Below, one piece after another: positions 50,355 to 59,255 of a stretch of DNA of 64,000 nt; position 1 is the stretch's first letter; every line of letters begins with the position of its first letter. A program made the position numbers and the translations under genes. The notes below the pieces were generated by a model that did no database searches, was not told where the DNA came from, and saw nothing but the letters and a program-made list of their open reading frames with translations. The DNA lies in the NCBI GenBank assembly GCA_050944855.1, contig JBMNRU010000001.1, forward strand, positions 124,001 through 188,000, written 5' to 3'. Source of the stretch: Lactonifactor sp050944855. GTDB lineage: Bacteria; Bacillota; Clostridia; Lachnospirales; Lachnospiraceae.

Positions 50355-51231
50355 ATCCTGCTACCTCCGTTTCACTGATAAATATTTCTTCCAGAGTCAG
50401 CGGAATTACCTCCGCAAACAGCGGATTTTTCGATTCTACCCTCTGTAAGATTTCTTCTCTGGTTCCCCGTGCCACAAAAGTAAGCAGAGAACCTCTCTTT
50501 TCACACTGAAGGATATCCAGTTCTTTCAATATTTCTTCTTCCAGAAGCGGTATCGGTATCACGCACTGTACTTTATGGATATGGAATTTCATATCTTCCA
50601 GATCTCTTGACAGAAGGATTCCTCCTTTGTGCAGCAATCCCACATGATCACAGATATCCTCTAATTCACGAAGATTATGCGATGCGATCACCGGCGTAAA
50701 ATCACGATTCATAATTTCTGTAGCAAAAATGCTTTTCACTGCCTGACGCATCACCGGATCCAGACCATCAAATGTCTCATCACAGAAAAGATATTTTGTA
50801 TTGGAACAAACACCCAATAATACAGAAACCTGCCTCTTCATCCCCTTGGAAAAAGTATTGATCTTTCTGTCTGCATCCAGACCGAACTTATTCAGCAGAT
50901 CATAATATCGTGCCTCATCAAACTTCGAATAGATCATGGCATAATACTGCCCCATCACCTTTGGTGTGGCATTCGGGAAGAAGTAAGCAGTATCGGAAAG
51001 AAAACAGATTTTCTCTTTGGTTTCTTCCTGTTCAAACACCGGTTTTCCGTCAATTAAAATCGTTCCCGCATCCGGTTTTAGCACTCCGCAGAGCAAACGC
51101 AGAAAGGTGCTTTTTCCGGCTCCATTGGTTCCTATCAAACCAAAAATATTCCCCTCACGTATTTCTGCCGTAATATTATCAATTGCTTTTAACATACCGA
51201 ACGACTTATTCAACCCCGTTACTTCAATCAT
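50329..51231 (-). CDS. ABC transporter ATP-binding protein
   Basis: The start is ATG 51231, eight bases after GGAGG (300 residues). It has Walker A GTNGAGKST (about 37-45), the signature FSKGMKRQVS and Walker B YLFCDETFDGLDP. It energises the adjacent ABC-2 permease. Its start overlaps the gntR stop by four bases. Confidence 0.92.
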   Translation of the reverse strand: MIEVTGLNKSFGMLKAIDNITAEIREGNIFGLIGTNGAGKSTFLRLLCGVLKPDAGTILIDGKPVFEQEETKEKICFLSDTAYFFPNATPKVMGQYYAMIYSKFDEARYYDLLNKFGLDADRKINTFSKGMKRQVSVLLGVCSNTKYLFCDETFDGLDPVMRQAVKSIFATEIMNRDFTPVIASHNLRELEDICDHVGLLHKGGILLSRDLEDMKFHIHKVQCVIPIPLLEEEILKELDILQCEKRGSLLTFVARGTREEILQRVESKNPLFAEVIPLTLEEIFISETEVAGYEIKNIIG

Positions 51232-51599
51232 AACATTTCCTCCTTGAAAAATTCCGTGACCGCCTGGATACACTCCTCTTTGGTTACACCCAGGCATCTC
51301 CCCTTCTCCAACGTCTCTTTCAGTTCGCAAATAAATTCTTCTTTCTTTTTCCTTGCCAGTTCTTCATTTCCTGCTACAAAATTTCCTTTTCCTTTCACCG
51401 AATAGATATAACCTTCCTGTTCCAAAATGGCAAATGCTTTCTGAATGGTATTGGGGTTAATGGACAACTCCATGGCCAGGGATCGTACAGAGGGCATCTG
51501 ACTGTCCGCTTCTAAGGCACCGCTTACGATCAGTACCTGAAACCGTTCTACAATCTGTTCATAGATTGGACGCCGATCCTGATAATTAATAACGATCAT
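51228..51599 (-). CDS. GntR-family (YtrA-type) transcriptional regulator
   Basis: The start is ATG 51599 (123 residues); an AGGAGG lies 14 bases upstream, which is long, with a closer CAGG at six bases. The GntR winged helix is at about 10-75 (DRRPIYEQIVERFQVLIVSG, MPSVRSLAMELSINPNTIQKAF). The short C-terminus identifies the YtrA subfamily, which usually represses its own ABC operon. Two 27-base operator-like repeats lie on its promoter. Confidence 0.88.
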   Translation of the reverse strand: MIVINYQDRRPIYEQIVERFQVLIVSGALEADSQMPSVRSLAMELSINPNTIQKAFAILEQEGYIYSVKGKGNFVAGNEELARKKKEEFICELKETLEKGRCLGVTKEECIQAVTEFFKEEML

Positions 51600-51628
51600 T
51601 GTACCTGATAACACCTCCTATGGTTCTC

Positions 51629-51695
51629 AACTGTACTATTCCAATTAATACACTTTTTACAAGTGTACTATATCAAATAATACACTTGGTGTCAA
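51629..51695 (-). promoter_or_regulatory. gntR-ABC operon promoter with two tandem 27-base operators
   Basis: TTGACA (51690-51695) and TATAGT (51667-51672) are 17 bases apart on the minus strand. Two near-identical 27-base imperfect palindromes (51661-51687 and 51629-51655), each with AAGTGTATTA on one side and TAGTAC on the other, are 32 bases apart, about three helical turns. One covers the -10 and spacer, the other the transcription start region. Confidence 0.85.
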
Positions 51696-51715
51696 GTTTT
51701 TTATAGGATAACTCG

Positions 51716-52303
51716 CTAAACCCAACTGCTGATAAAGATTTCCAGTCCGATGAGTATCAGAATCGTTCCTCCCAGGATACCTGCCTTTCCCGCCAGCTTC
51801 GCGCCCGCTTTTTTCCCGATCATAAGCCCGCCTATACAGATCACAAAGGTAACTACCGCAATCAGCATAGCTTCTAAAAATGCAGCCTGAAAATCATATT
51901 CTGTGATCGTAAATCCCACAGAAAGTGCGTCAATAGATGTAGCCAATCCCTGCACGAGCAATGCTGCCAGCCCCATCCCCGGACGTTCGCAAGGACAGAC
52001 ATCTTTGTATTGGATCCCTTCCTGCAGCATTTTGCCGCCAATATATCCCAGTAACGCAAAAGCGATCCAGGGAATCAGGCTTTCCAAAAAAGTAAGATAC
52101 CGCAGAATCGTGCGAACACAGATCCATCCCAACATCGGCATCAGTGCCTGGAAAAAAGCAAACGTACCAGCAATTCCGCACATTTTTCTTTTTTTCATAC
52201 ATGGTTCATACAGACCATTGGCAAGCGATACGGAAAAAGCATCCATGGCAAGTCCCACACCCAAAAGAATGCTGTTTAAAAAAAAAGCAACTCCATAATT
52301 CAT
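51716..52303 (-). CDS. mntP: Manganese efflux pump MntP
   Basis: MntP exports Mn2+ across the membrane. The 195-residue protein has six hydrophobic segments and the family motifs GVGLAMDAFSVSLANGL (about 16-32) and GLATSIDALSVGFTI, which carry the membrane aspartates. The start follows AAAGGAGAAATAAAA. It is preceded by a yybP-ykoY riboswitch and a terminator, so the transcript is completed when Mn2+ is high. Confidence 0.93.
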   Translation of the reverse strand: MNYGVAFFLNSILLGVGLAMDAFSVSLANGLYEPCMKKRKMCGIAGTFAFFQALMPMLGWICVRTILRYLTFLESLIPWIAFALLGYIGGKMLQEGIQYKDVCPCERPGMGLAALLVQGLATSIDALSVGFTITEYDFQAAFLEAMLIAVVTFVICIGGLMIGKKAGAKLAGKAGILGGTILILIGLEIFISSWV

Positions 52304-52367
52304 TTTTATTTCTCCTTTTTCATTTTATCATTATCAATTAAACTGTGGCTTACCAGGCTTATCACAG

Positions 52368-52402
52368 AAAAAACCAGGTATGGCTTTCAGCCATACCTGG
52401 TG
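52368..52402 (-). terminator. Riboswitch-controlled terminator before mntP
   Basis: ACCAGGTATGGCT-gaa-AGCCATACCTGGT is a 13-base perfect stem followed by six T residues on the minus strand, between the aptamer and the mntP ribosome site. Confidence 0.9.
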
Positions 52403-52532
52403 TCAATACAAAAAACAGACTCCATGTATAGCTTCGCAGTTATACATGAGTCTCGCAATTTAAAGCAAGCCAGACCTTCCGGCCAGTATGTTGACTTGCT
52501 ACGCGTAAGGTGCGCTCGCTACTCCCTCACAA
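52403..52532 (-). ncRNA. yybP-ykoY manganese riboswitch
   Basis: Read on the minus strand, the leader has GAGGGAGTAGCGAGC, then GTAGCAAGTCAACATACTGGCC, then GGTCTGGCTTGCTTTAA and TTGCGAGACTC. These match in order the conserved blocks of the yybP-ykoY aptamer. A GACTCATGTATA/TATACATGGAGTC stem follows, then the terminator at 52368-52402. The switch sits between a consensus promoter and mntP. yybP-ykoY RNAs bind Mn2+ and in this position would allow read-through at high Mn2+. The 3' boundary is approximate. Confidence 0.92.
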
Positions 52533-52538
52533 AGAGAC

Positions 52539-52566
52539 ATTATAGCATATTTTCCTCATTTGTCAA
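52539..52566 (-). promoter_or_regulatory. Promoter of the mntP riboswitch transcript
   Basis: TTGACA (52561-52566) and TATAAT (52539-52544) are 16 bases apart on the minus strand, a few bases before the aptamer. Confidence 0.85.
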
Positions 52567-52600
52567 TTATTGCCCTTACTGTCAAAACCACACCTGATGG

Positions 52601-52654
52601 GCATACCTTAATTCAGGTTCTTCGAACAGGCGCGCTCTGCGCGATAAAGTATGC
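52601..52654. repeat. Small double-hairpin repeat, copy B
   Basis: The outer ends GCATAC (52601-52606) and GTATGC (52649-52654) pair. Inside are GTTC-ttc-GAAC and GCGCG-ctctg-CGCG hairpins. It matches copy A (3758-3818) block for block on the minus strand. It lies between the phoR stop and the mntP promoter. Confidence 0.7.
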
Positions 52655-52678
52655 TTAATTGAAAAGCTCCTATTGTTT

Positions 52679-54358
52679 TTAAGCTTCTTTTGGCCAGATC
52701 ACCTGTATACAGGTTCCTTCGTTTACTCTGCTCTTTAGTTCAATGGAGGCTCCATGGAAGATCGCCCCATGCTTCACAATAGAAAGTCCCAGGCCGGTTC
52801 CGCCCGCCTGTTTGGAATGGCTCTTATCTACCCGGTAAAACCGTTCAAATACACGATCCTGATCTTCTGCGGGAATACCGATTCCAGTATCCTCCACAGC
52901 CAGCACAGTACAACCATGTATGGTATTTACACTTACTTTTACTTCACCGTCATCCCTATTATAAGTCACCGCATTGATGCAAAGATTGTAGATCATCTCA
53001 TTTAAGATCTGCCTCACGCCGTTGATGACCTGCGGCTGGCCTTCCAGTTTCATGGCAATATTCCGCTTCTCTGCCATGGGCTGGAGTCGATTCAATGTAT
53101 CCTCACACAACTGATACAAATCCACTTTTTCCTGCTGCAGATTCACTTCCTTCTCATCCAGCTGAGAAAGCCTGATGATATCCCCTACCATAGTGATAAG
53201 ACGAGCAGTTTCATTATATATGTTCTCTGCAAATCTTGGGATATCTTCCGATCTTACAAGCCCATTCTTTATAATTTCCGCATAACCGGAAATAGAGGTA
53301 AGAGGCGTTTTCAGCTCATGAGACACATTGGCAGAAAATTCCCTTCGCATCTGCTCTCTCTCATGATGTTCTGTGATATCCCAGATTACCACCACCACAC
53401 CTTGAATCTGCTTACGACTGGTCACCGGATTGGCGATCACCTGACAATACCTGCCTTCCAGATGCACTTCTTCTTCCCTGCTGTTTCCTTCCAGCGCCGA
53501 CTCAATTACAGCCTGTAATCTTGCATTACGGTTAAAGGTAAGAATATTCTGCCGGTCACCCACTAGCTCGTGAATCCCCAGTAAATCCAAGGCACTGGTA
53601 TTATAAGATAATACATTGGACTGCGCATCCACCACCAAAAAACCTTCACTCATATTTTCCGTCAGGGCCGTGAATTCCCGCTGTTTTACTTTCAATTCTT
53701 CTATCTGCAGCTGAATTGTCTTATTCTGCTTCGAGATCCTTTTTAACAATGGCTGCAGTTCATCATAAGTCACATTATCCAGCGGATGCTCCAGATCCAG
53801 TTCATTCACCGGAGCCACGATTACGTTCACCAAACGATTACTTAAAAAAATCAGCAGCAGTAAAATACCGGCTGCGATAGCGAGCAGCAGCGGAAGCGTG
53901 GAGACCATGCTGGCCAACACACTGCTGCTGGTATTTGCCAGGCGCAGCACCATGCCATTTTCCAGTTTTACTGCATAATAATAAGTCTGTTCATCCAGTG
54001 TCTGAGAAATGCGCACCTGCGTGCCAACTCCATCGTCCAGCGCCATCTGCACTTCCGGACGTTCCAGATGATTTCCCATCTCAGAAGGATCATAGCAATT
54101 ATCCAGAAGAACGGTACCATCCACATCAATCAAAGTAATTCGGCTGCTGGAATTTGGAGGTTGGGGAGAAAGCACCTGTTCCAGATAGGAAACACCAATT
54201 TTATCCACTGCCGCCTTCATATATTGGGCTTCCACTGCCGCCTCCCGCTGCATATTCTCCTGCATATCATGATAAAAGATCCAAACAACAAATAAACCGG
54301 TAACTAAAACGGCCAGGATTGCAATCACGATCATGTTTGCAAAGATTTTGCGTTTCAT
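52679..54358 (-). CDS. phoR: Phosphate-regulon sensor histidine kinase PhoR
   Basis: The 559-residue kinase has a membrane segment at about 9-30, an extracytoplasmic domain to about 150 and a second membrane segment at about 153-175. A HAMP-like linker and a PAS domain (about 225-320, NMSEGFLVVDAQSNVLSYN) follow. The H box is SHELKTPLTSISGYAE, and the ATPase boxes are N (NEMIYNLCINAVTYN), G1 (DTGIGIP), F and G2 (GGTGLGLSIVKHG). It phosphorylates PhoB when phosphate is low. It overlaps phoB by four bases and ends the pst-pho operon. Confidence 0.93.
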   Translation of the reverse strand: MKRKIFANMIVIAILAVLVTGLFVVWIFYHDMQENMQREAAVEAQYMKAAVDKIGVSYLEQVLSPQPPNSSSRITLIDVDGTVLLDNCYDPSEMGNHLERPEVQMALDDGVGTQVRISQTLDEQTYYYAVKLENGMVLRLANTSSSVLASMVSTLPLLLAIAAGILLLLIFLSNRLVNVIVAPVNELDLEHPLDNVTYDELQPLLKRISKQNKTIQLQIEELKVKQREFTALTENMSEGFLVVDAQSNVLSYNTSALDLLGIHELVGDRQNILTFNRNARLQAVIESALEGNSREEEVHLEGRYCQVIANPVTSRKQIQGVVVVIWDITEHHEREQMRREFSANVSHELKTPLTSISGYAEIIKNGLVRSEDIPRFAENIYNETARLITMVGDIIRLSQLDEKEVNLQQEKVDLYQLCEDTLNRLQPMAEKRNIAMKLEGQPQVINGVRQILNEMIYNLCINAVTYNRDDGEVKVSVNTIHGCTVLAVEDTGIGIPAEDQDRVFERFYRVDKSHSKQAGGTGLGLSIVKHGAIFHGASIELKSRVNEGTCIQVIWPKEA

Positions 54359-55032
54359 GCGTTCTTTCCTCCTATACGATAGCCCACACCCCGTACGGTC
54401 TCGATCACTTCTCCGTATTTGCCCAGCTTCTGTCTCAATGTACGAATATGCACATCAACAGTGCGGGTTTCTACCTCAATATCATATCCCCAGATGCTGG
54501 ATAATATTTTATCTCTGGAAAGAACAAATCCTTTATTTTTTATCAGATAACGAAGCAGCTCAAATTCTTTTAAAGTTAAATTCAATACCTCCTTGCCGGC
54601 AGTCACCTGATGTTTATCCACATCAATCTGAATGTCTCCATATTCTAAGACATGTTCTCCTGGTTCCGGCTGGGTACGCCGCAGAACTGCCTTAATCCGG
54701 GAGATCAATTCCATCATTCCAAATGGTTTGGGAATATAATCATCCGCACCGCCGTCCAGTCCCACAACTTTATCATACTCCGTTCCTTTTGCTGTCAGCA
54801 TGATCACCGGGATTTTCTTTGTAGCAGAATACATCTTCAGTTTTCTCAGTATGGTAAGTCCATCCTCATCCGGAAGCATGATATCCAACAATATCAGAGA
54901 TGGCACATTGCGTTCCATCTCTTCCCAAAAATCTTTTGCCCTGGAAAAACCGGACGCTTCCAGACCTGTGGTATGCAGGGTGTATAATACTAATTCACGA
55001 ATACTGTCGTCATCTTCCACTAAATAAATCAT
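54355..55032 (-). CDS. phoB: Phosphate-regulon response regulator PhoB/PhoP
   Basis: The 225-residue OmpR-family regulator has the acidic pair DD (8-9), the phosphorylated aspartate in LILLDIMLPDEDG, the lysine in DDYIPKPFGMMEL and a C-terminal winged helix (LTLKEFELLRYLIKNKG, VDVHIRTLRQKLG). It activates pst and other phosphate-starvation genes through Pho boxes, which are visible upstream of pstS. Confidence 0.94.
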   Translation of the reverse strand: MIYLVEDDDSIRELVLYTLHTTGLEASGFSRAKDFWEEMERNVPSLILLDIMLPDEDGLTILRKLKMYSATKKIPVIMLTAKGTEYDKVVGLDGGADDYIPKPFGMMELISRIKAVLRRTQPEPGEHVLEYGDIQIDVDKHQVTAGKEVLNLTLKEFELLRYLIKNKGFVLSRDKILSSIWGYDIEVETRTVDVHIRTLRQKLGKYGEVIETVRGVGYRIGGKNA

Positions 55033-55041
55033 TTTGTTCTC

Positions 55042-55689
55042 CTAATTCTTTTTTTCATGTACCCCTGTAATAGAGTAAATGACCCATTCTGCAATATTCT
55101 CTGCATGATCGCCAATTCTCTCGAAATATTTGGCGATCATAACCAGATCAATATAATATTCACTGTTAGACGCATCTTTTGCTGCCAATGCAATTAATTC
55201 CTCTTTCACTTTCACAAATAATTCATCCACAACATCATCATAATCGACAACTTCTCTCGCCGCAAGCAAATCCTTTCGGACAAAAGAATCAATACTCTCC
55301 TTCACCATTTTAGTAGTGGCTTCCGCCATATCAAAAATAGGAGTTTTATGTGCATTCTCCCTCACCAGCACAAATTTTGCCATATCAGAAATATCATTGG
55401 CCTGATCTCCAATACGCTCCATATCTGAGATCATTTTCAGTGCAGATGAAATTTTTCTGAGATCCCTGGACACCGGCTGCTGCCGCAAAAGCAGTTTCAT
55501 ACAGAGAGTTTCAATGTCTCTTTCCTTATGATTGATCTTATCTTCCAGGTCCCACACATCACTTTCTCCGGCATTTTCCTCCCCCAATAACCGGGCCACT
55601 GCCAACTGTATGGCTTCCTCACAAAGAGAGCCCATCTTAATCAGTTCCAGATTCAGCTGTTCCAGCTGCTGATCAAATTGTATACGCAT
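55042..55689 (-). CDS. phoU: Phosphate signalling regulator PhoU
   Basis: The 215-residue all-helical protein has the two PhoU repeats with the metal-cluster acidic motifs around DMERIGDQANDIS (about 91-103) and YFERIGDHAENIA (about 187-199). PhoU links Pst transport state to PhoR and limits phosphate uptake. It overlaps pstB by one base. Confidence 0.94.
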   Translation of the reverse strand: MRIQFDQQLEQLNLELIKMGSLCEEAIQLAVARLLGEENAGESDVWDLEDKINHKERDIETLCMKLLLRQQPVSRDLRKISSALKMISDMERIGDQANDISDMAKFVLVRENAHKTPIFDMAEATTKMVKESIDSFVRKDLLAAREVVDYDDVVDELFVKVKEELIALAAKDASNSEYYIDLVMIAKYFERIGDHAENIAEWVIYSITGVHEKKN

Positions 55690-56444
55690 TATCCAAACCT
55701 CCCCGTAATATAGTCTTCTGTTTTTTTATTTTTCGGCATGGAGAAGATCTGTTCCGTCTCTCCATACTCAATCACTTCTCCCAGCAGGAAAAAGGCGGTC
55801 TTATCAGAAATACGGGCTGCCTGCTGCATATTATGCGTTACCATAATGATAGTATAGTCCCTTTTCAGCTCTGCGGCAAGGTCTTCGATCTTAGACGTAG
55901 AGATAGGATCCAGTGCAGAGGTCGGTTCGTCCATGAGAAGCACTTCCGGTTCGACCGCCAGGGCACGGGCAATACAGAGTCGCTGCTGCTGTCCCCCGGA
56001 CATTCCCAGAGCGCTTAGTTTCAGACGGTCTTTCACTTCGTCCCAGATTGCTGCATCCCGCAGAGATTTTTCCACAATATCGTCCAATTTTGCTTTAGAA
56101 CGAATCCCATGAGTTCGGGGACCATACGCAATATTGTCATAAATACTCATAGGAAATGGGTTCGGCTTTTGAAATACCATTCCTACCCTTTTACGCAGCA
56201 TATTGATATTCATATCGCCATAAATATCTTCTCCATCCAGTGTAACGGTACCTGTAATTTTACAGCCTTCCACCAGATCATTCATACGATTTAAAGTTTT
56301 TAACAACGTAGATTTCCCGCATCCGGAGGGTCCGATAAAAGCGGTAATTTCATTTGCTTTGATATCCAGATTGATATCCTTCAGGGCTTTAAAATTTCCG
56401 TTATCATAGTACAAATCCAGATTCGAGATTGAAAATTTGCTCAT
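55689..56444 (-). CDS. pstB: Phosphate ABC transporter ATPase PstB
   Basis: The 251-residue ATPase has Walker A GPSGCGKST (about 38-46), the Pst-typical ARISDKTAFFLLGEVIE, the signature SGGQQQRLCIARAL and Walker B VLLMDEPTSALDP. It powers PstCA. It is six bases from pstA. Confidence 0.96.
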   Translation of the reverse strand: MSKFSISNLDLYYDNGNFKALKDINLDIKANEITAFIGPSGCGKSTLLKTLNRMNDLVEGCKITGTVTLDGEDIYGDMNINMLRKRVGMVFQKPNPFPMSIYDNIAYGPRTHGIRSKAKLDDIVEKSLRDAAIWDEVKDRLKLSALGMSGGQQQRLCIARALAVEPEVLLMDEPTSALDPISTSKIEDLAAELKRDYTIIMVTHNMQQAARISDKTAFFLLGEVIEYGETEQIFSMPKNKKTEDYITGRFG

Positions 56445-56449
56445 ATTTT

Positions 56450-57280
56450 TTATCCTTTCCTGATTCGTTTCGCAACCATAGACGACAGTCCGTTAATCAA
56501 TAAAACGGTGACCAGCAGCACAACTGCTGTGGCATATGCCTGACGAATGTACAAACCTTCACTGGAAAGACTGTACATATGTACAGACAACGTTCTGGCC
56601 GAAGAAAATACACTGGATGGTATATCTGCAACCGTACCTGCCGTGTACATCAGCGCTGCGGTCTCACCTACAATACGTCCGATAGCCAGGATGATACCTG
56701 AAAAAATACCAGGAATTGCAGACGGTAAAATTACTACAAAAATAGTACGCAGTCTTCCTGCTCCCAGTTCAAAACTGGCTTCCCGATACATATCCGGAAC
56801 CGCAAGAAGCGCTTCTTCCGTCGTACGCATAATAACAGGAAGCACCATGATTGCCAGGGTACATGCACCTGCTATAAGAGAATATCCCCATTTTAATGCA
56901 GTAACAAAAAACAGCATGCCAAACAGGCCATACACAATAGATGGAATACCTGTCAACGTTTCCGCAGTTATTCGGATCACAGATACCAGTTTATTTCCGC
57001 GCTTTGCATATTCCACCAGATAAACTGCTGCAAAAATTCCCAGAGGCCCTGCAATTAACAAGGACAGCATTGTCATCAAAAGTGTATTTATGATGGATGG
57101 CAGCATAGATACATTTTCAGAATTATACTCCCATGCAAACAATTCGGGGGTTATATTAGGAATCCCTTTCACCAGAATATAACCTATAATAAATATCAGG
57201 GCTGCCACAGTGATAGCAGATGCACCAAACACTAACCCTGCAAGAATAAGAGAAAGGGGACTTTGAGAATAGGATTTCAT
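56450..57280 (-). CDS. pstA: Phosphate ABC transporter permease PstA
   Basis: The 276-residue permease has six membrane segments and the coupling-helix motif ALLAVPDMYREASFELGAG. GIFAAVYLVEYA and the ITAETLTGIPSIVYGLFGMLFFV segment are typical of PstA. It overlaps pstC by four bases. Confidence 0.95.
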   Translation of the reverse strand: MKSYSQSPLSLILAGLVFGASAITVAALIFIIGYILVKGIPNITPELFAWEYNSENVSMLPSIINTLLMTMLSLLIAGPLGIFAAVYLVEYAKRGNKLVSVIRITAETLTGIPSIVYGLFGMLFFVTALKWGYSLIAGACTLAIMVLPVIMRTTEEALLAVPDMYREASFELGAGRLRTIFVVILPSAIPGIFSGIILAIGRIVGETAALMYTAGTVADIPSSVFSSARTLSVHMYSLSSEGLYIRQAYATAVVLLVTVLLINGLSSMVAKRIRKG

Positions 57281-58143
57281 TGTCTCCTCCTTTTTAATAT
57301 AGAAAATGATAAATTGATCAGAAGAATAAATACAAATAAAACAACAGCTGTTGCAATTAAGGTTTCGCGATGAAGACCGGCAGCATATCCCATTTCCATT
57401 ACAATGTTGGAAGTCAGGGTTCTGACTCCTTCAAAAAGCCCTTTTGGCATACGCGCTTGATTGCCTGCAATCATAATCACAGCCATAGTTTCACCGATGG
57501 CGCGTCCCACACCCAGGATCACACCCGCTAAAATACCGGATTTCGCCGCTGGAAGTACAACAAAAAACACACTTCTCTCATGAGTTGCTCCCAATGCCAG
57601 GGATCCCTCATAATAGTTCTCTGGGACAGCACGTATAGAGGATTCTGCTACGCCGATAATCGTAGGAAGAATCATAATTCCCAATATAACGGAAGCAGTA
57701 AACATACTTGCGCCATTTCCTCCAAATCCCAGCGTTTGTCCGAAGAACTCCCTCACAAACGGCACAAGCACTACCAGACCAAAAAATCCATATACAACCG
57801 ATGGAATACCGGCCAGCAATTCTACCGCTGGTTTCATAAAACGATAGACAGACTTTTGACAAAACTTTGCCATAAAAACAGCTGTCAAAATACCAATGGG
57901 TACGCCGATCAGGATGGCCCCTGCCGTAACATAAATACTGCCGAGAATCATCGGCAGTATTCCATAAATATCATTTCCCGGTTTCCATTTCTGTCCCAAA
58001 AGAAATTCTGTCAGACCGATCTTTCTCATGGCAGGAACCCCGCTGGCAAATAAAAACGCACAAATAAGGACAATTGACAGGATAGAGGCGCAGGCACAGA
58101 GCAAAAACAGATATTTCATGGCTGTTTCTTTTATTTCTTTCAT
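57277..58143 (-). CDS. pstC: Phosphate ABC transporter permease PstC
   Basis: The 288-residue permease has six membrane segments, AVELLAGIPSVVYGFFGLVVLVP and the coupling motif IRAVPENYYEGSLALGATHE. The start follows AAGGAG eight bases upstream. It pairs with PstA to form the channel and lies 45 bases after pstS. Confidence 0.95.
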   Translation of the reverse strand: MKEIKETAMKYLFLLCACASILSIVLICAFLFASGVPAMRKIGLTEFLLGQKWKPGNDIYGILPMILGSIYVTAGAILIGVPIGILTAVFMAKFCQKSVYRFMKPAVELLAGIPSVVYGFFGLVVLVPFVREFFGQTLGFGGNGASMFTASVILGIMILPTIIGVAESSIRAVPENYYEGSLALGATHERSVFFVVLPAAKSGILAGVILGVGRAIGETMAVIMIAGNQARMPKGLFEGVRTLTSNIVMEMGYAAGLHRETLIATAVVLFVFILLINLSFSILKRRRQ

Positions 58144-58188
58144 ATTTTCATAACTCCTTTATAGTTAGAAAGGTTCTTCCCGGGAGCA

Positions 58189-59073
58189 TTATTTTACATC
58201 GGCCCAGTCTGTGACTTCTCCCACATAGATTTTTTTCACCATTTCTGCAGTAATATTATCCAGTGTATTTTCTTTATTTACGATCACAGCAATTCCATCT
58301 AAGGCGATCTCCTGTCCAACTAAACCTTCCGCCGTTTCTGTATCTTTCAGTTCACGGGAAGCCATACCAATATCGCAGATGCCGCTGATTGCGGACTCCA
58401 TACCCGTAGTAGAATCACTCTGCTGAATTTCTATTTCGGCATTTGTGTTTACTGCAAGATAAGCTTCTTTTAATTTTTCCATAACCGGCGTTACAGAAGA
58501 AGAACCGGCCACTACAATCTTGCCTTCCGGCATAGTTCCCGCATAAGCCTGTGCATCTTCTGCTACAGAGATATAGCCGTTCTCTTCTACAATAGCCTGA
58601 CCTTCCGCGCTCATGATATAGTCAATAAAATCCTGTGTAGCTTCTGTTACATCACCTTTTGTGGCAATATTAAATGGACGTGACACTTTATAAATACCGT
58701 CTTTGATGTTCTCCGCTGTCGCCTCTGCGCCATCCACTTTTAACACTTTTACGGAATTGTCTAAAGATCCCAGAGAAATGTAGCCGATAGCTGCCGGATC
58801 GCCTGCTACGCTTGTCATCATAACCGAGGTACTGTTTGTGATCTGTGCATCTTCTGTTGTGTTGTCTGCTTTTTCACCGGCTTCATTCTTTTCTTCTATG
58901 CCGAACAGCTCAATGAATGCACCTCTGGTACCGGAACCATCTTCACGTGAAAGAACGGAAATCGCACCGGCCACATTTTCTGCTGATTCAGCATTTTTCG
59001 AACTTCCGCATCCAACTAACATACCGATCGTCATGGTTGCTGCCAGTAATACAGCTACTGTTTTTTTCTTCAT
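58189..59073 (-). CDS. pstS: Phosphate-binding lipoprotein PstS
   Basis: The 294-residue protein has a lipoprotein signal with lipobox LVGC (C22). It has the phosphate-binding segments SREDGSGTRGAFIEL (about 42-56) and, in the second half, VAGSSSVTPVMEKL and SDSTTGMESAISG. It delivers Pi to PstCA from outside the membrane. It is the first gene of pstSCAB-phoU-phoBR, with Pho-box-like hexamers upstream. The order of the two halves (GSGTRG before the SSSVTP segment) is swapped relative to classic PstS. Confidence 0.93.
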   Translation of the reverse strand: MKKKTVAVLLAATMTIGMLVGCGSSKNAESAENVAGAISVLSREDGSGTRGAFIELFGIEEKNEAGEKADNTTEDAQITNSTSVMMTSVAGDPAAIGYISLGSLDNSVKVLKVDGAEATAENIKDGIYKVSRPFNIATKGDVTEATQDFIDYIMSAEGQAIVEENGYISVAEDAQAYAGTMPEGKIVVAGSSSVTPVMEKLKEAYLAVNTNAEIEIQQSDSTTGMESAISGICDIGMASRELKDTETAEGLVGQEIALDGIAVIVNKENTLDNITAEMVKKIYVGEVTDWADVK

Positions 59074-59138
59074 ACTTTTTACTCCTCTTTTTTCATTTTA
59101 TATTTTTCTTTTTTTATCTGTTCCTTTGGAACAATAAA

Positions 59139-59213
59139 ATAGTATCAATACTTTGTAAAATCCAAAATATTACCTTTGTTAAAAATGTGTAAAAAGTCAA
59201 CTTCTTCTGTAAA
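59139..59213 (-). promoter_or_regulatory. Pho-box array and promoter of pstS operon
   Basis: On the minus strand TT(T/A)ACA hexamers lie at 59208-59213, 59188-59193, 59177-59182 and 59154-59159, with gaps that include an 11-base and a 23-base step. A TACTAT -10 is at 59139-59144 and there is no good -35, as expected for a PhoB/PhoP-activated promoter. Direct TT(A/C/T)ACA repeats at about 11-base spacing are the known Pho-box pattern of Gram-positive PhoP. Confidence 0.7.
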
Positions 59214-59255
59214 GTTACATATATTAATGGTAAAAGTGTCATTTTGAGGTTCAAA

